From positions 175,120 to 239,119 of the forward strand of contig NZ_JOJL01000006.1 in NCBI RefSeq assembly GCF_000721705.1: a stretch of DNA of 64,000 nt. Reading direction: 5' to 3'. This stretch comes from Actinoplanes subtropicus. GTDB taxonomy: Bacteria > Actinomycetota > Actinomycetes > Mycobacteriales > Micromonosporaceae. A program made the position numbers and the translations under genes. Shown here piece by piece: positions 33,757 through 42,596 of the stretch (positions are counted from its first letter, which is position 1; the number at the start of each line of letters is the position of its first letter). The notes under the pieces were generated by a model that saw only the letters and a list, made by a program, of their open reading frames with translations, did no database searches and had not been told where the DNA came from.

Positions 33757-34920
33757 CTAGCTGGAGGCGACCCAGGTGGGGTGTGCGGCCACGAAGGCCG
33801 CCATGGTGTCGTCCTTGGCCGCCTTCAGCATGGCCATGCTCGTCTGGTCGAGGATCTCCACGTCGCCGATGCCGGCGACGCTGCGGCTGTTGAACTTGCC
33901 GTCGTTGGTCTTGAGTGTGACGATCTGGTCGGGATTGAGCCCCTTCATCGCCCACGCCCAGTCCTCCAGCGCGATGCCGCCGGTGTCCACCGTCATCGTC
34001 TTGCCGATCGCGGCGAGCAGGGTGGGCAGCTTGGTCGGCGAGTTCAGCCCGTCGTGCACCGCCTGTTTCAGGATCGCCTTGAGCAGCTGCTGCTGGTGGC
34101 GCTGCCGGCCGTAGTCGGAGTCGTGGTTGGCCAGCAGGTCGCGCTGCCGGGCGAAGTCGAGCGCCTCGGCCGGGGTGAAGCAGTGGTTGCCCTTGGCGTA
34201 GAAGTTCGGCGTGACGCCGGGGACCTTGCGCGGGTTGGCGCCGGCCGAGTCGGTCGTGTAGGGCACCGCCGTCTTGCCGTCGGCGGTGTGCCCGAGGTGA
34301 ATCGAGGTGACGTTCTCGTCGACGTACATGCAGACCTTGCCGAGCAGCTGCAGGACCTGGGTGAACCCGGAGAAGTCGATGACCGCGGCGGCATCCGGGG
34401 TGATCCCGGTCAGGTTCTTCACGGTCAGCGCGAGCAGCTCGAAGCCGTGCGACTCGGCCGCCGCACCGGTCAGGCCCCTGCTCCCGTACGCAAAAGCGGA
34501 ATTGATCTTGTTCTTTCCGCCGGAATAGCTCTGCGCGCCGTTGTTGTACGCCGGGATCCGCACGTAGCTGTCGCGCGGCAGGGAGATCAGGTACGCCCCG
34601 GAGCGGTCGGCCGGGATGTGCAGCAGGATGATCGAGTCGGAGCGGCTCAGCTGGCCTTCCTTCGCCCAGCCGGGCCGGGTGTCCAGGCCGACCAGCAGGA
34701 TGTTCTTCGCCCCGGTGATCTGGGCGTGCGCCCGCTGCGCGGCACCCTGCGCGCCGCCGAGCAGGCTCTGCTGATGGATCGAGCCGGTCGCCGAATCCAC
34801 CAGCACCTTGCCGGCGACGATCACGCCGGTGCTAACGACCAGCAGCGACGCGCCCACGGCGATGAGCCAGCGCGCCCAGACCGGGCTGCGCCGCCGGCCG
34901 GCACCCACGACATCCGCCAA
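33757..34920 (-). CDS. LytR-CpsA-Psr (LCP) family cell-wall ligase
   Basis: A 387-residue protein with a TTG start (34920), AGGGG 6 nt upstream. A short cytosolic N-terminus is followed by one helix (residues 17-38) and an extracellular LCP domain. NILLVGLDTRP, RSDSIILLHIPADRSGAYLI and SLPRDSYVRIP hold the Asp/Arg residues that bind the polyprenyl-pyrophosphate glycan. GKNKINSAFAYG is the central motif. LCP enzymes attach teichoic acids or arabinogalactan-like polymers to peptidoglycan. It is divergent from the GGDEF-EAL gene. Confidence 0.9.
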   Translation of the reverse strand: MADVVGAGRRRSPVWARWLIAVGASLLVVSTGVIVAGKVLVDSATGSIHQQSLLGGAQGAAQRAHAQITGAKNILLVGLDTRPGWAKEGQLSRSDSIILLHIPADRSGAYLISLPRDSYVRIPAYNNGAQSYSGGKNKINSAFAYGSRGLTGAAAESHGFELLALTVKNLTGITPDAAAVIDFSGFTQVLQLLGKVCMYVDENVTSIHLGHTADGKTAVPYTTDSAGANPRKVPGVTPNFYAKGNHCFTPAEALDFARQRDLLANHDSDYGRQRHQQQLLKAILKQAVHDGLNSPTKLPTLLAAIGKTMTVDTGGIALEDWAWAMKGLNPDQIVTLKTNDGKFNSRSVAGIGDVEILDQTSMAMLKAAKDDTMAAFVAAHPTWVASS

Positions 34921-35083
34921 AGGTTCCCCTAAGATTCGTCACCTCGACGTTATGCCGACCACAACCCTCCGGCCACCCGGGAGGACCAGGTCACAGCAGA
35001 CCCCCAGGTTCCCGGTCCGACGATGTCAACTTCCCGTCCGGCCTGCCGATCAACCCGGAGACGACCGGAACGGGGAGGGAGGC

Positions 35084-37303
35084 GTGGTGGTTCGCTGGCG
35101 CGCCTGGCACACGCCGATCGCCCTGCTCCTGGCGATCGGCGAGCTGCTGCTGATCGCGCTCGGCGTCCGGCACGGCTTCCCGAAGCTGCTGGTCTGGATC
35201 CCGGCGGTGGCCGGCCCGGGCCTCGCCGTCGCCGCCTTCCGGGGCGCGGCCGGGCTCACCGGCGGGGCCCTGCGCCGGTTCTGGCGGCGCGTCGCCCTCG
35301 GCATGGGCGCGGTCTTCGTGGCGACCCTGAGCCAGACCGTCGACGTCGGCGCCACCGCTTACACCGGCATGCCGCCGATCAGCGCCAGGACCTTGCTGCT
35401 GTACGTGATCGGCACGCTCCTCGCCATCTCGGCGCTGCTGCGGCTGCCCGGCGGCGGCGGCACCTGGCGCCAGCTGACCACGGCCGTCCTCGACGTGGCC
35501 GTGGTCGCCGTCACCGCCGGCATCGCCTCCTCGCAGTACGTCGGCTGGTTCCTCGACCGGTTCGGGGTCGGCGCCTCGGCCTGGTGGCTGAACATCGCGA
35601 TGATGGCGATCGCGGTGGCCGGCGTGGTGGTGGTCGTGAAGATCATGGCGGCGCACGCCAGCCCGGTGCCGCGGGCCGGCCTCTGGTGGCTGGCGCCGAT
35701 CGGGCTGTCCGGGCCGCTCTCCACGATCCTGATGTCGGTGCTGCGCCCGTGGCCGTACCTCAACGGCAGCGCCGCCGTGCTGCCCTTCGTCGGCATGTTC
35801 GGCGTCCTGGCCGCCCGCGCGCAGCGGCGCGACCTGACCGGCTCGGGCCGGCGGCGGACCCGCTCGGTGATCCCGTCCGCGTACCGCCGGGGCACCGCGA
35901 TCCCGCTGGTCGCCACCGGCATGACCAGCGTGCTGCTGGCCACGATCTTCGTGCGTACCGGCCACCTGAGCGTGGTGCAGGTCGGCGGGACCGCGGTGCT
36001 GCTGCTGCTCGTGGTCGCCCGGCAGGCGATCGCGCTGGCCGAGAACGCGGCCCTGCTGACCACGGTCGCGCACCACGCCATGCACGACGACCTGACCGGG
36101 CTGTACAACCGCCGCTACTTCGCGGCCGCGGCCGGCGGCGGGCGGAGCGTCGTACTCCTGGATCTCAAGGACTTCCGGGCGCTCAACGACGCGCTGGGTC
36201 CCGAGGCCGGGGACGCACTGCTCATCGCGTACGCCGAACGCCTGACCCGGCTCGCCGGCGACGGGACGGTCGTGGCCCGGCTGGGCGGCGACGAGTTCGG
36301 CGCGCTGGCCGGCCCGGGCTTCCTCGACCGGCTGCTGGAAGCCGGCGCCGAACCGCTGCACGCGGCCGGCCACGAGGTGCTGGTCGACGTGTCGATCGGC
36401 CTCGCGGACGGCGACGGCGACCTCTACCGGCAGGCCGAGATCGCGCTGCGCGAGGCGATGACCGGCAGCGGCGGCCGGCTGGTCCGCTACGACGCCTCGC
36501 TCGAACGCCGACTCAGCCAGCACGCCACGATCGCGGCCGAGCTGCGCCGGGCGCTGGCCGCCGGCGAGTTCCAGCTGCTCTACCAGCCGGTCGTCGAGCT
36601 GCCGGAGGGCCGGATGACCGGCGTCGAGTCGCTGATCCGCTGGACCCCGCCGGACGGCCGGGTGGTCTCCCCCGCCGAGTTCATCCCGGTCGCCGAGGAC
36701 ACCGGCCTGATCGTCGAGCTGGGCGCCTGGATCATCGTCACGGCGTGCGCGCAGGCCGCGGCGTGGCGGCGCGCGCACGGCCCGGACGCGCTGCGCTCGA
36801 TCGCCGTCAACGTCTCCGCCCGGCAACTGCTCGACCCGGCCCTGCCGGACGTGGTGGCCGACGCGCTCGCCCGGCACGGCGTGCCGGCCCGCCAGCTCAC
36901 CATCGAGATCACCGAGACCGCGGTCTTCGGCGGCGGGCGCGCCCTGGCCACCGTGCAGGCGCTGGCCGACCTCGGAGTCAGCATCGCGCTGGACGACTTC
37001 GGCACCGGCCACTCGTCGCTCGGCCTGCTGCGTACCTGCCCGGTCGACGTCATCAAGGTGGACAAGTCGTTCGTCGACGGCCTCGGCGGCACCCCGCAGC
37101 AGGAGGCGATCGTCACCGCGCTGACCGGCATCGCCCGCACGATGGGTCTGCGCACGGTCGCCGAGGGCGTGGAGACGGCCGAACAGGCGGAGCGGCTGCA
37201 CGAGCTCGGCTACCGGCACGTGCAGGGCTTCCACTTCGCCCGCCCGCTCCCGGCCGCCACCATCGACGCGATGCTGAGCGGGGCCGAGGTCGCGGCCGCG
37301 TAA
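35084..37303 (+). CDS. Membrane GGDEF-EAL protein (cyclic-di-GMP turnover)
   Basis: A 739-residue protein. About nine hydrophobic helices (residues 5-325) form a membrane sensor. A GGDEF domain follows with the intact motif LGGDEFG (residues 400-406) and HDDLTGLYNRRYF. The EAL domain has Glu515 (VESLIRW), NVSARQL, EITETAV, LDDFGTGHSS, IKVDKSFV and AEGVET, so the phosphodiesterase residues are complete. It may both make and degrade c-di-GMP. GTG 35084 follows GGGAGGGAGG; GTG 35087 is possible. Confidence 0.9.
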   Translation: MVVRWRAWHTPIALLLAIGELLLIALGVRHGFPKLLVWIPAVAGPGLAVAAFRGAAGLTGGALRRFWRRVALGMGAVFVATLSQTVDVGATAYTGMPPISARTLLLYVIGTLLAISALLRLPGGGGTWRQLTTAVLDVAVVAVTAGIASSQYVGWFLDRFGVGASAWWLNIAMMAIAVAGVVVVVKIMAAHASPVPRAGLWWLAPIGLSGPLSTILMSVLRPWPYLNGSAAVLPFVGMFGVLAARAQRRDLTGSGRRRTRSVIPSAYRRGTAIPLVATGMTSVLLATIFVRTGHLSVVQVGGTAVLLLLVVARQAIALAENAALLTTVAHHAMHDDLTGLYNRRYFAAAAGGGRSVVLLDLKDFRALNDALGPEAGDALLIAYAERLTRLAGDGTVVARLGGDEFGALAGPGFLDRLLEAGAEPLHAAGHEVLVDVSIGLADGDGDLYRQAEIALREAMTGSGGRLVRYDASLERRLSQHATIAAELRRALAAGEFQLLYQPVVELPEGRMTGVESLIRWTPPDGRVVSPAEFIPVAEDTGLIVELGAWIIVTACAQAAAWRRAHGPDALRSIAVNVSARQLLDPALPDVVADALARHGVPARQLTIEITETAVFGGGRALATVQALADLGVSIALDDFGTGHSSLGLLRTCPVDVIKVDKSFVDGLGGTPQQEAIVTALTGIARTMGLRTVAEGVETAEQAERLHELGYRHVQGFHFARPLPAATIDAMLSGAEVAAA

Positions 37304-37310
37304 CAGAATC

Positions 37311-37339
37311 TTGACACCCATGATTGTTATCGTTAACAC
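37311..37339 (+). promoter_or_regulatory. Promoter of the GH43 gene
   Basis: -35 TTGACA (37311-37316), 17-bp spacer, -10 TAACAC (37334-37339), about 64 bp before the start codon. An operator-like palindrome overlaps the -10 box. Confidence 0.6.
37325..37338. promoter_or_regulatory. LacI-family-type operator over the -10 box
   Basis: TGTTATCGTTAACA, the pattern TGTTANCGNTAACA with central CG typical of LacI/GalR-family operators. It covers most of the spacer end and the -10 box, fitting sugar-responsive repression of the GH43 gene. Confidence 0.55.
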
Positions 37340-37402
37340 TTCCGGCATTCCCGCGCCGGAATTCGCAGCGGCGCCCCACGTACCCCCGCGATCGAGGCCG
37401 CC

Positions 37403-40400
37403 ATGGTTGCCGCTGTCCGACGTGCGCTCGTGCGCGCCGTCGTCATCCTGATCTCCGCCGTCGCCGTGGTGGGCGCCGGCCGGATGTCCGCGTCGGCGGA
37501 GGTCGCCGATGGACTCCTGCTTCGCTACGACCTGACGCAGAGCACCGGCACCGTCGTGACCGACGCCTCCGGCAACGGCCGGGACGGCAGCCTGCAGGGC
37601 GATGCCACCTGGATGGACGGTGGCGGCGTGTCGTTCGGCGGCACCAACGGGCACATCAAGCTGCCCAACGACATCATGTCCGGGCTGCAGCAGATCACCG
37701 TCTCGGCCGACGTACGGATCGACCCGGCGCAGAACACCCCGTACATGATCTGGGCGCTGGGCAACACCAACGCCTCGGGGGTCGGCAACGGCTACCTGTT
37801 CGCCACCGGCGACAGCTACCGGACCTCGATCGCGAGCGGCAACTGGTCGACCGAGAAGACCGCGGCCTCCTCGGCGGCTCTCCCGCGCGGGGTGTGGCAG
37901 AGCATCGCGTACACCCTGACCGGCGACGGCGTCGCCACCGAGTACCTGAACGGCAAGGCGGTCGCCACCCAGACCGGCGTCACCCTGACCCCGGGGAGCA
38001 TCGGGAACGGCTCGACCAGCGCGAACTACCTGGGCCGCTCGGTCTACACCGCGGACGCGTACCTGAAGGGTCAGGTCCGCAACTTCCGGATCTACAACCG
38101 GGCGCTGAGCGCCACCGAGGCCGCCTTCATCGCCCTGACGGACGGTACGCGGGTGGCCGCCGACAAGGCCGCCCTGACGCTCGGCGACACCTCCGCGGTG
38201 ACCGGCGACCTGAGCCTGCCGGCGACCGGGCCGGCGTACGGCAGCGCGATCTCCTGGTCGTCCTCCGACCCCGCGGTGATCAGCAACCAGGGCGTGGTGA
38301 CCCGGCCGGCCGCCGACGCGCACGTCACCCTCACCGCGACCGTCAGCAGCGGCGACGTGACCGAGACCCGCGACTTCGCGGTGACCGTCCTCGCCGACCT
38401 GTCCGACACCGCGAAGGCCGCCGAGGCGGCCGCGTCGCTCACCGTCGTCAACATCGATGACGTACGCGGCAACCTGACCCTGCCGGAGACCGGCCGCTAC
38501 CAGAGCCGGATCTCCTGGGCGTCCGCCGACCCGGCGACCGTCGGCACCACCGGCGAGGTGCACCGGCCGGCCCCCGGCGGCGCGGTCCGCCAGGTCGGGC
38601 TGACCGCGACGGTCCGGGTCGGCTCCGCGGTCGCCAGCCGTACGCTGACCGCGGTCGTGCCGCCGCTGCCCGCGCCGGCTCCGCTCACCGGTTACGCCTT
38701 CGCCTACTTCACCGGCAACACGGTGGCCGGCGAGAAGATCTACTTCGCGGCCAGCGAGGGCAACAACGCGCTGCGCTGGAAGGAGCTCAACGGCGGCAAC
38801 CCGGCGCTGGCCTCCACCCTGGGCACCAAGGGCCTGCGCGACCCGTTCCTGATCCGCTCGCCGGAGGGCGACAAGTTCTACCTGATCGCCACCGACCTGT
38901 CGATCGGCGGCGGCACCTCGTGGGACGCCTCGCAGCGCCAGGGCAGCCGCTACCTCGAGGTCTGGGAGTCCACCGACCTGGTCAACTGGGGACAGCAGCG
39001 GCACGTGCTGGTCTCCCCGCCGACGGCCGGCAACACCTGGGCGCCCGAGGCGTTCTGGTCGGCCGAGCTCGGCTCGTACGTCGTCTTCTGGGCGTCGAAG
39101 ATCTACGCCGCCTCCGACCCCGGTCACACCGGGGACACCTACAACAAGATGCTGTACGCCACCACCCGCGACTTCGTGACGTTCAGCCAGCCCAAGGTGT
39201 GGCAGGACTTCGGCTCGTCCCGGATCGACAGCACGGTGATCAAGGACGGCGGCGTCTACCACCGGTTCACCAAGGACGAGGGCGGCGTCACCGGGTGCAG
39301 CGACATCATCCAGGAGCGGGCCGACTCGCTCGTGGCGGTCGACGACGCCTCGGACCCGGCGTGGGACAAGAACAACCCGAACTGGAAGATCGTCGCATCC
39401 TGCATCGGCAAGAACGCCGGCACCTCGGCCGTCGAGGGTCCCACCGCGTTCCGAGCCAACGACGGTGACACGTCCGGCTCGAAGTACTACCTGTTCGTCG
39501 ACGAGTACGGCGGCCGCGGCTACATCCCGCTCGGCACCGACGACCTGAACCACCCGCAGTGGAAGGTGCCCCCGTCCTACACGCTGCCGGCCAGCCCGCG
39601 GCACGGCACGGTCCTGCCGATCACCCAGGCGGAGCTCAACCGGCTCGCCAAGGTGCCGAATCCGCTCCCGGCGGGCGCCGACGGCCTGGTCGCCCGCTAC
39701 CCGCTGGCCACCGACGCCGCCGACGCCTCCGGCAACGGCAACAACGCGCAGCTGGTGGGCGGCGCCTCCTTCGCCGGCGGCAGCCTCACCTTCGGCGGGA
39801 CCGACGGCTACGTGCGGCTGCCCGACAACGCGATGGCCGGCCTGGACGCCATGACGGTCTCGGCGGAAACCTGGATCGATCCGGCGCAGCAGACGCCGTA
39901 CTTCCTGTGGGGCATGGGCAATACGTCCTCGGGTGCCGGCAACGGCTACGTGTTCAGCACCGGGGACAGCGCCTACCGGGCGGCGATCGCCTCCGGCAAC
40001 TGGAGCACCGAGCAGAACGCCACCGGCAGTGGCGCGCTCTCCCGCGGGGCGTGGCACACCCTCACGTACACCATCGGGGGTGGGAAATCGACGCTCTATC
40101 TCGACGGCCGGCAGGTCGGGGCCAACGCGGCCACCACCCTGACGCCGGGCTCGATCGGCGGGGGCGTCACGACGGCGAACTACATCGGGCGCTCCGACTA
40201 CACCGCCGACCACTACTTCAAGGGGAAGATGCGCGACTTCCGCCTCTACAACCGGGCGCTGAGCGCCGACGAGGTGGCCCGGCTCGGCGCGAACGCCACC
40301 CGGGTGACGGACGTGACGCTGGACAGCCTCAAGGCGCCGGCGCTGATCGACAGCGACGCCGGCACCATCGTGCTGCCGGTCAAGGCGGGCACCGACCTGC

Positions 40401-42394
40401 GGCACCTCGCCCCGGCCTTCACCGTCGCCGCCGGTTCCACCGTCGCCGGCGCGGATGCCGGTGACTGGTCGGCCGCGCGCCGGATCACCGTGACCAGCCC
40501 GGACGGAACAACCCGCGGCTACACGGTGACCACCCACGTGATGCGCTCGCCGGTGCTGCCGGGCCTGTACGCCGACCCGAACATCGTGCGCTTCGGCGAC
40601 ACCTATTACATCTACGCGACCACCGACGGCTTCGACGGCTGGAGCGGCACGACCTTCACCGTCTGGTCCTCGACCGACCTGGCCAACTGGACCAAGCACG
40701 GCACGATCCTGGACCTGGCCGACGTCTCGTGGGCGCACACCAACGCCTGGGCGCCGACGGCGGCGTACGCCAACGGGAAGTACTACTTCTACTTCTGCGC
40801 GGCGGGCAACATCGGGGTGGCGACCTCCGACTCACCACTCGGGCCGTTCACCGACTCGGGCAAGCCGCTGGTCGACCGCAAGGACTTCGGCGGCGCGCAG
40901 CAGATCGACCCGGCGGTGTTCACCGACGACGACGGGCAGAACTACCTCTACTGGGGCAACAGCACCGCCTACGTCGCGCCGCTCAACGCCGACCTGACCT
41001 CGCTGGGCGCGCGGCAGACCATCACCGGGCTCACCGACTTCCGCGAGGGCCTGTTCATGAACAAGCGGAAGGGCGTCTACTACCTGACGTACTCCATCGA
41101 CGACACCCGCAGCGAGGACTACCGCGTCGGCTACGCCACCGCGACCAGCCCGTACGGTCCGTTCACGGCCCGCGGCGTGATCCTGTCCAAGGACCGGTCG
41201 CTGGGCATCCTCGGCACCGGGCACAGCTCGATCATCCAGGTGCCGGGCACCGACGACTGGTACATCGCCTACCACCGCTTCGCGATTCCCGGCGGCGACG
41301 GGACGCACCGGGAGACCACCATCGACCGGCTGTCCTTCGACGCGGACGGCCTGATCAAGCCGGTCGTGCCGACGCTGGAGAGCGTGGACCCGCTCGCCTA
41401 CACCGGCGTGCTGCCGACCTCGTCGCTGCCCGCATCGGGGTGGCTGGGCGCGGGCGCGACGCTCACGCTGACCGGCGGGTCCGGCAACAGCGAGCTGCTG
41501 TACGCGCTGACGCCGGGCAACTGGGTCACCTACACCGGGCCGGTCGCCCTGCCCGCCGGCAGCTACACCGTGTCCTACCGGGCCCGCGGCGACAACCGCA
41601 TCCTCAGCGCGCCGGTGGACGTCCGGGTCCAGGTCGACGCCGAGCCGCCGATGACCGCGGCGAGCGTGACCACGGCCGGCACGAGGTCGACGGTGACGCT
41701 GACCGCGCAGGACCCGGAGTCGGGCGTGGCCGCCATCGCGTACCGGGTGGGCACCGGCGACTGGCAGACCTACCAGGCGCCGTTCACGGTCAACGGGGTT
41801 CAGCAGATCGAGTTCCGCGGCACCGACCGCGCCGGCAACACGTCGGCGGCCCAGCGCATCACCGTCCCGCTGGTGCCGGACGTGACCGGCCCGACGGTCA
41901 CCGCGGCCACCACCCCGGCCCGGCCCACCGGCACGGACGGCTGGTACACCGGCGCCGTGTCGGTGATCGTCACGGCCGAGGACCCGTCCGGCGTCGCGTC
42001 CCGCGAGTACCGCGTCGACGGCGGCCCGTGGCGCGCTTACACCGCGCCGATCGCGGTGCACGAGGGCGTGACGACGGTATCGGTCCGCGCCACCGACAGC
42101 TGGGGCAACCGGTCGCCGGTGAGCGTCCTGACCGTACGGCGCGACACGGTGAAGCCGGCCGCCGGCGCGAAGGTGACCAGCGCGAAGAAGTCGGCGACGG
42201 TGCGGCTGACCGCCTCGGACGCGACCTCCGGCGTGCGGCTCGTCCAGTACCGGGTGGACCGCGACCGCACGTGGCACACCTACACCGGCCCGCTCACGGT
42301 CACCGGCCGCGGGTTGCACACGGTGCTGTACCGAGCGATCGACCGGGCCGGGAACGCGGGCCCGCCTCTGCTGGCGTTGGTCCAGGTGCGGTAA
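37403..42394 (+). CDS. Secreted multidomain protein: LamG - Ig-like - GH43 - LamG - GH43 - Ig-like repeats
   Basis: A 1663-residue exported polysaccharide-degrading enzyme with a signal peptide in the first 32 residues. A LamG domain (35-245) precedes two small Ig-like segments (250-420). GH43-like module A (425-750) has GLRDPFLI and WAPEAFW, with a Glu in VEGPTAF. A second LamG (760-960) closely resembles the first (LTPGSIG, RDFRLYNRALSA). A short Ig-like segment follows (970-1045). GH43 module B (1050-1340) has LYADPNIVRFGDTYYIY (base Asp), QIDPAVFTDDDGQNYLYWG (pKa Asp) and a candidate acid Glu in FREGLF. Two to three Ig/OmpL47-like repeats end the protein. It probably attacks arabinan or arabinoxylan. 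A terminator follows. Confidence 0.9.
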   Translation: MVAAVRRALVRAVVILISAVAVVGAGRMSASAEVADGLLLRYDLTQSTGTVVTDASGNGRDGSLQGDATWMDGGGVSFGGTNGHIKLPNDIMSGLQQITVSADVRIDPAQNTPYMIWALGNTNASGVGNGYLFATGDSYRTSIASGNWSTEKTAASSAALPRGVWQSIAYTLTGDGVATEYLNGKAVATQTGVTLTPGSIGNGSTSANYLGRSVYTADAYLKGQVRNFRIYNRALSATEAAFIALTDGTRVAADKAALTLGDTSAVTGDLSLPATGPAYGSAISWSSSDPAVISNQGVVTRPAADAHVTLTATVSSGDVTETRDFAVTVLADLSDTAKAAEAAASLTVVNIDDVRGNLTLPETGRYQSRISWASADPATVGTTGEVHRPAPGGAVRQVGLTATVRVGSAVASRTLTAVVPPLPAPAPLTGYAFAYFTGNTVAGEKIYFAASEGNNALRWKELNGGNPALASTLGTKGLRDPFLIRSPEGDKFYLIATDLSIGGGTSWDASQRQGSRYLEVWESTDLVNWGQQRHVLVSPPTAGNTWAPEAFWSAELGSYVVFWASKIYAASDPGHTGDTYNKMLYATTRDFVTFSQPKVWQDFGSSRIDSTVIKDGGVYHRFTKDEGGVTGCSDIIQERADSLVAVDDASDPAWDKNNPNWKIVASCIGKNAGTSAVEGPTAFRANDGDTSGSKYYLFVDEYGGRGYIPLGTDDLNHPQWKVPPSYTLPASPRHGTVLPITQAELNRLAKVPNPLPAGADGLVARYPLATDAADASGNGNNAQLVGGASFAGGSLTFGGTDGYVRLPDNAMAGLDAMTVSAETWIDPAQQTPYFLWGMGNTSSGAGNGYVFSTGDSAYRAAIASGNWSTEQNATGSGALSRGAWHTLTYTIGGGKSTLYLDGRQVGANAATTLTPGSIGGGVTTANYIGRSDYTADHYFKGKMRDFRLYNRALSADEVARLGANATRVTDVTLDSLKAPALIDSDAGTIVLPVKAGTDLRHLAPAFTVAAGSTVAGADAGDWSAARRITVTSPDGTTRGYTVTTHVMRSPVLPGLYADPNIVRFGDTYYIYATTDGFDGWSGTTFTVWSSTDLANWTKHGTILDLADVSWAHTNAWAPTAAYANGKYYFYFCAAGNIGVATSDSPLGPFTDSGKPLVDRKDFGGAQQIDPAVFTDDDGQNYLYWGNSTAYVAPLNADLTSLGARQTITGLTDFREGLFMNKRKGVYYLTYSIDDTRSEDYRVGYATATSPYGPFTARGVILSKDRSLGILGTGHSSIIQVPGTDDWYIAYHRFAIPGGDGTHRETTIDRLSFDADGLIKPVVPTLESVDPLAYTGVLPTSSLPASGWLGAGATLTLTGGSGNSELLYALTPGNWVTYTGPVALPAGSYTVSYRARGDNRILSAPVDVRVQVDAEPPMTAASVTTAGTRSTVTLTAQDPESGVAAIAYRVGTGDWQTYQAPFTVNGVQQIEFRGTDRAGNTSAAQRITVPLVPDVTGPTVTAATTPARPTGTDGWYTGAVSVIVTAEDPSGVASREYRVDGGPWRAYTAPIAVHEGVTTVSVRATDSWGNRSPVSVLTVRRDTVKPAAGAKVTSAKKSATVRLTASDATSGVRLVQYRVDRDRTWHTYTGPLTVTGRGLHTVLYRAIDRAGNAGPPLLALVQVR

Positions 42395-42396
42395 GC

Positions 42397-42436
42397 GCTT
42401 GCGGGCGTCCCGGCCGCCACCGGGGCGCCCGCAAGC
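42397..42436 (+). terminator. Strong hairpin terminator after the GH43 gene
   Basis: A 17-bp stem starting GCTTGCGGGCG with one G-T wobble and a 6-nt loop, 3 bp after the stop codon. Confidence 0.8.
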
Positions 42437-42445
42437 ACCCTGGCG

Positions 42446-42459
42446 GGTAAACGCTTACC
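42446..42459. promoter_or_regulatory. LacI-type operator-like palindrome upstream of the chitinase gene
   Basis: GGTAAACGCTTACC, the pattern GGTAA-NCGN-TTACC with central CG, 138 bp before the chitinase start. It resembles, but is not identical to, the GH43 operator. Confidence 0.45.
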
Positions 42460-42490
42460 GCGCACCGCCCGTGCGTGCCGCCATAAATAA

Positions 42491-42515
42491 TCTTTAAAGA
42501 GTCTATCTGTTAGAC
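42491..42515. promoter_or_regulatory. AT-rich palindromes in the chitinase upstream region
   Basis: A perfect palindrome TCTTTAAAGA (42491-42500) directly followed by the inverted repeat GTCTA-TCTGT-TAGAC (42501-42515), in an unusually AT-rich stretch about 80-105 bp before the start codon. GTCTA/TAGAC are the half-sites of the DasR operator known in Streptomyces chitin genes, but here 5 bp apart, so DasR binding is only a guess. Confidence 0.4.
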
Positions 42516-42596
42516 AACTTTACGAATACCATCGACGTCGATCGAATCCCCCCGCGGTGGCTGCCCGGCCACCGCGAGTCGTCGACGGAGGAACCC

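Noticed and set aside
34991..40738. A 1900-codon open frame on the minus strand
   Set aside because: It is antisense to the GGDEF-EAL and GH43 genes; the composition (Arg/Gly/Val/Asp) is that of a shadow frame.
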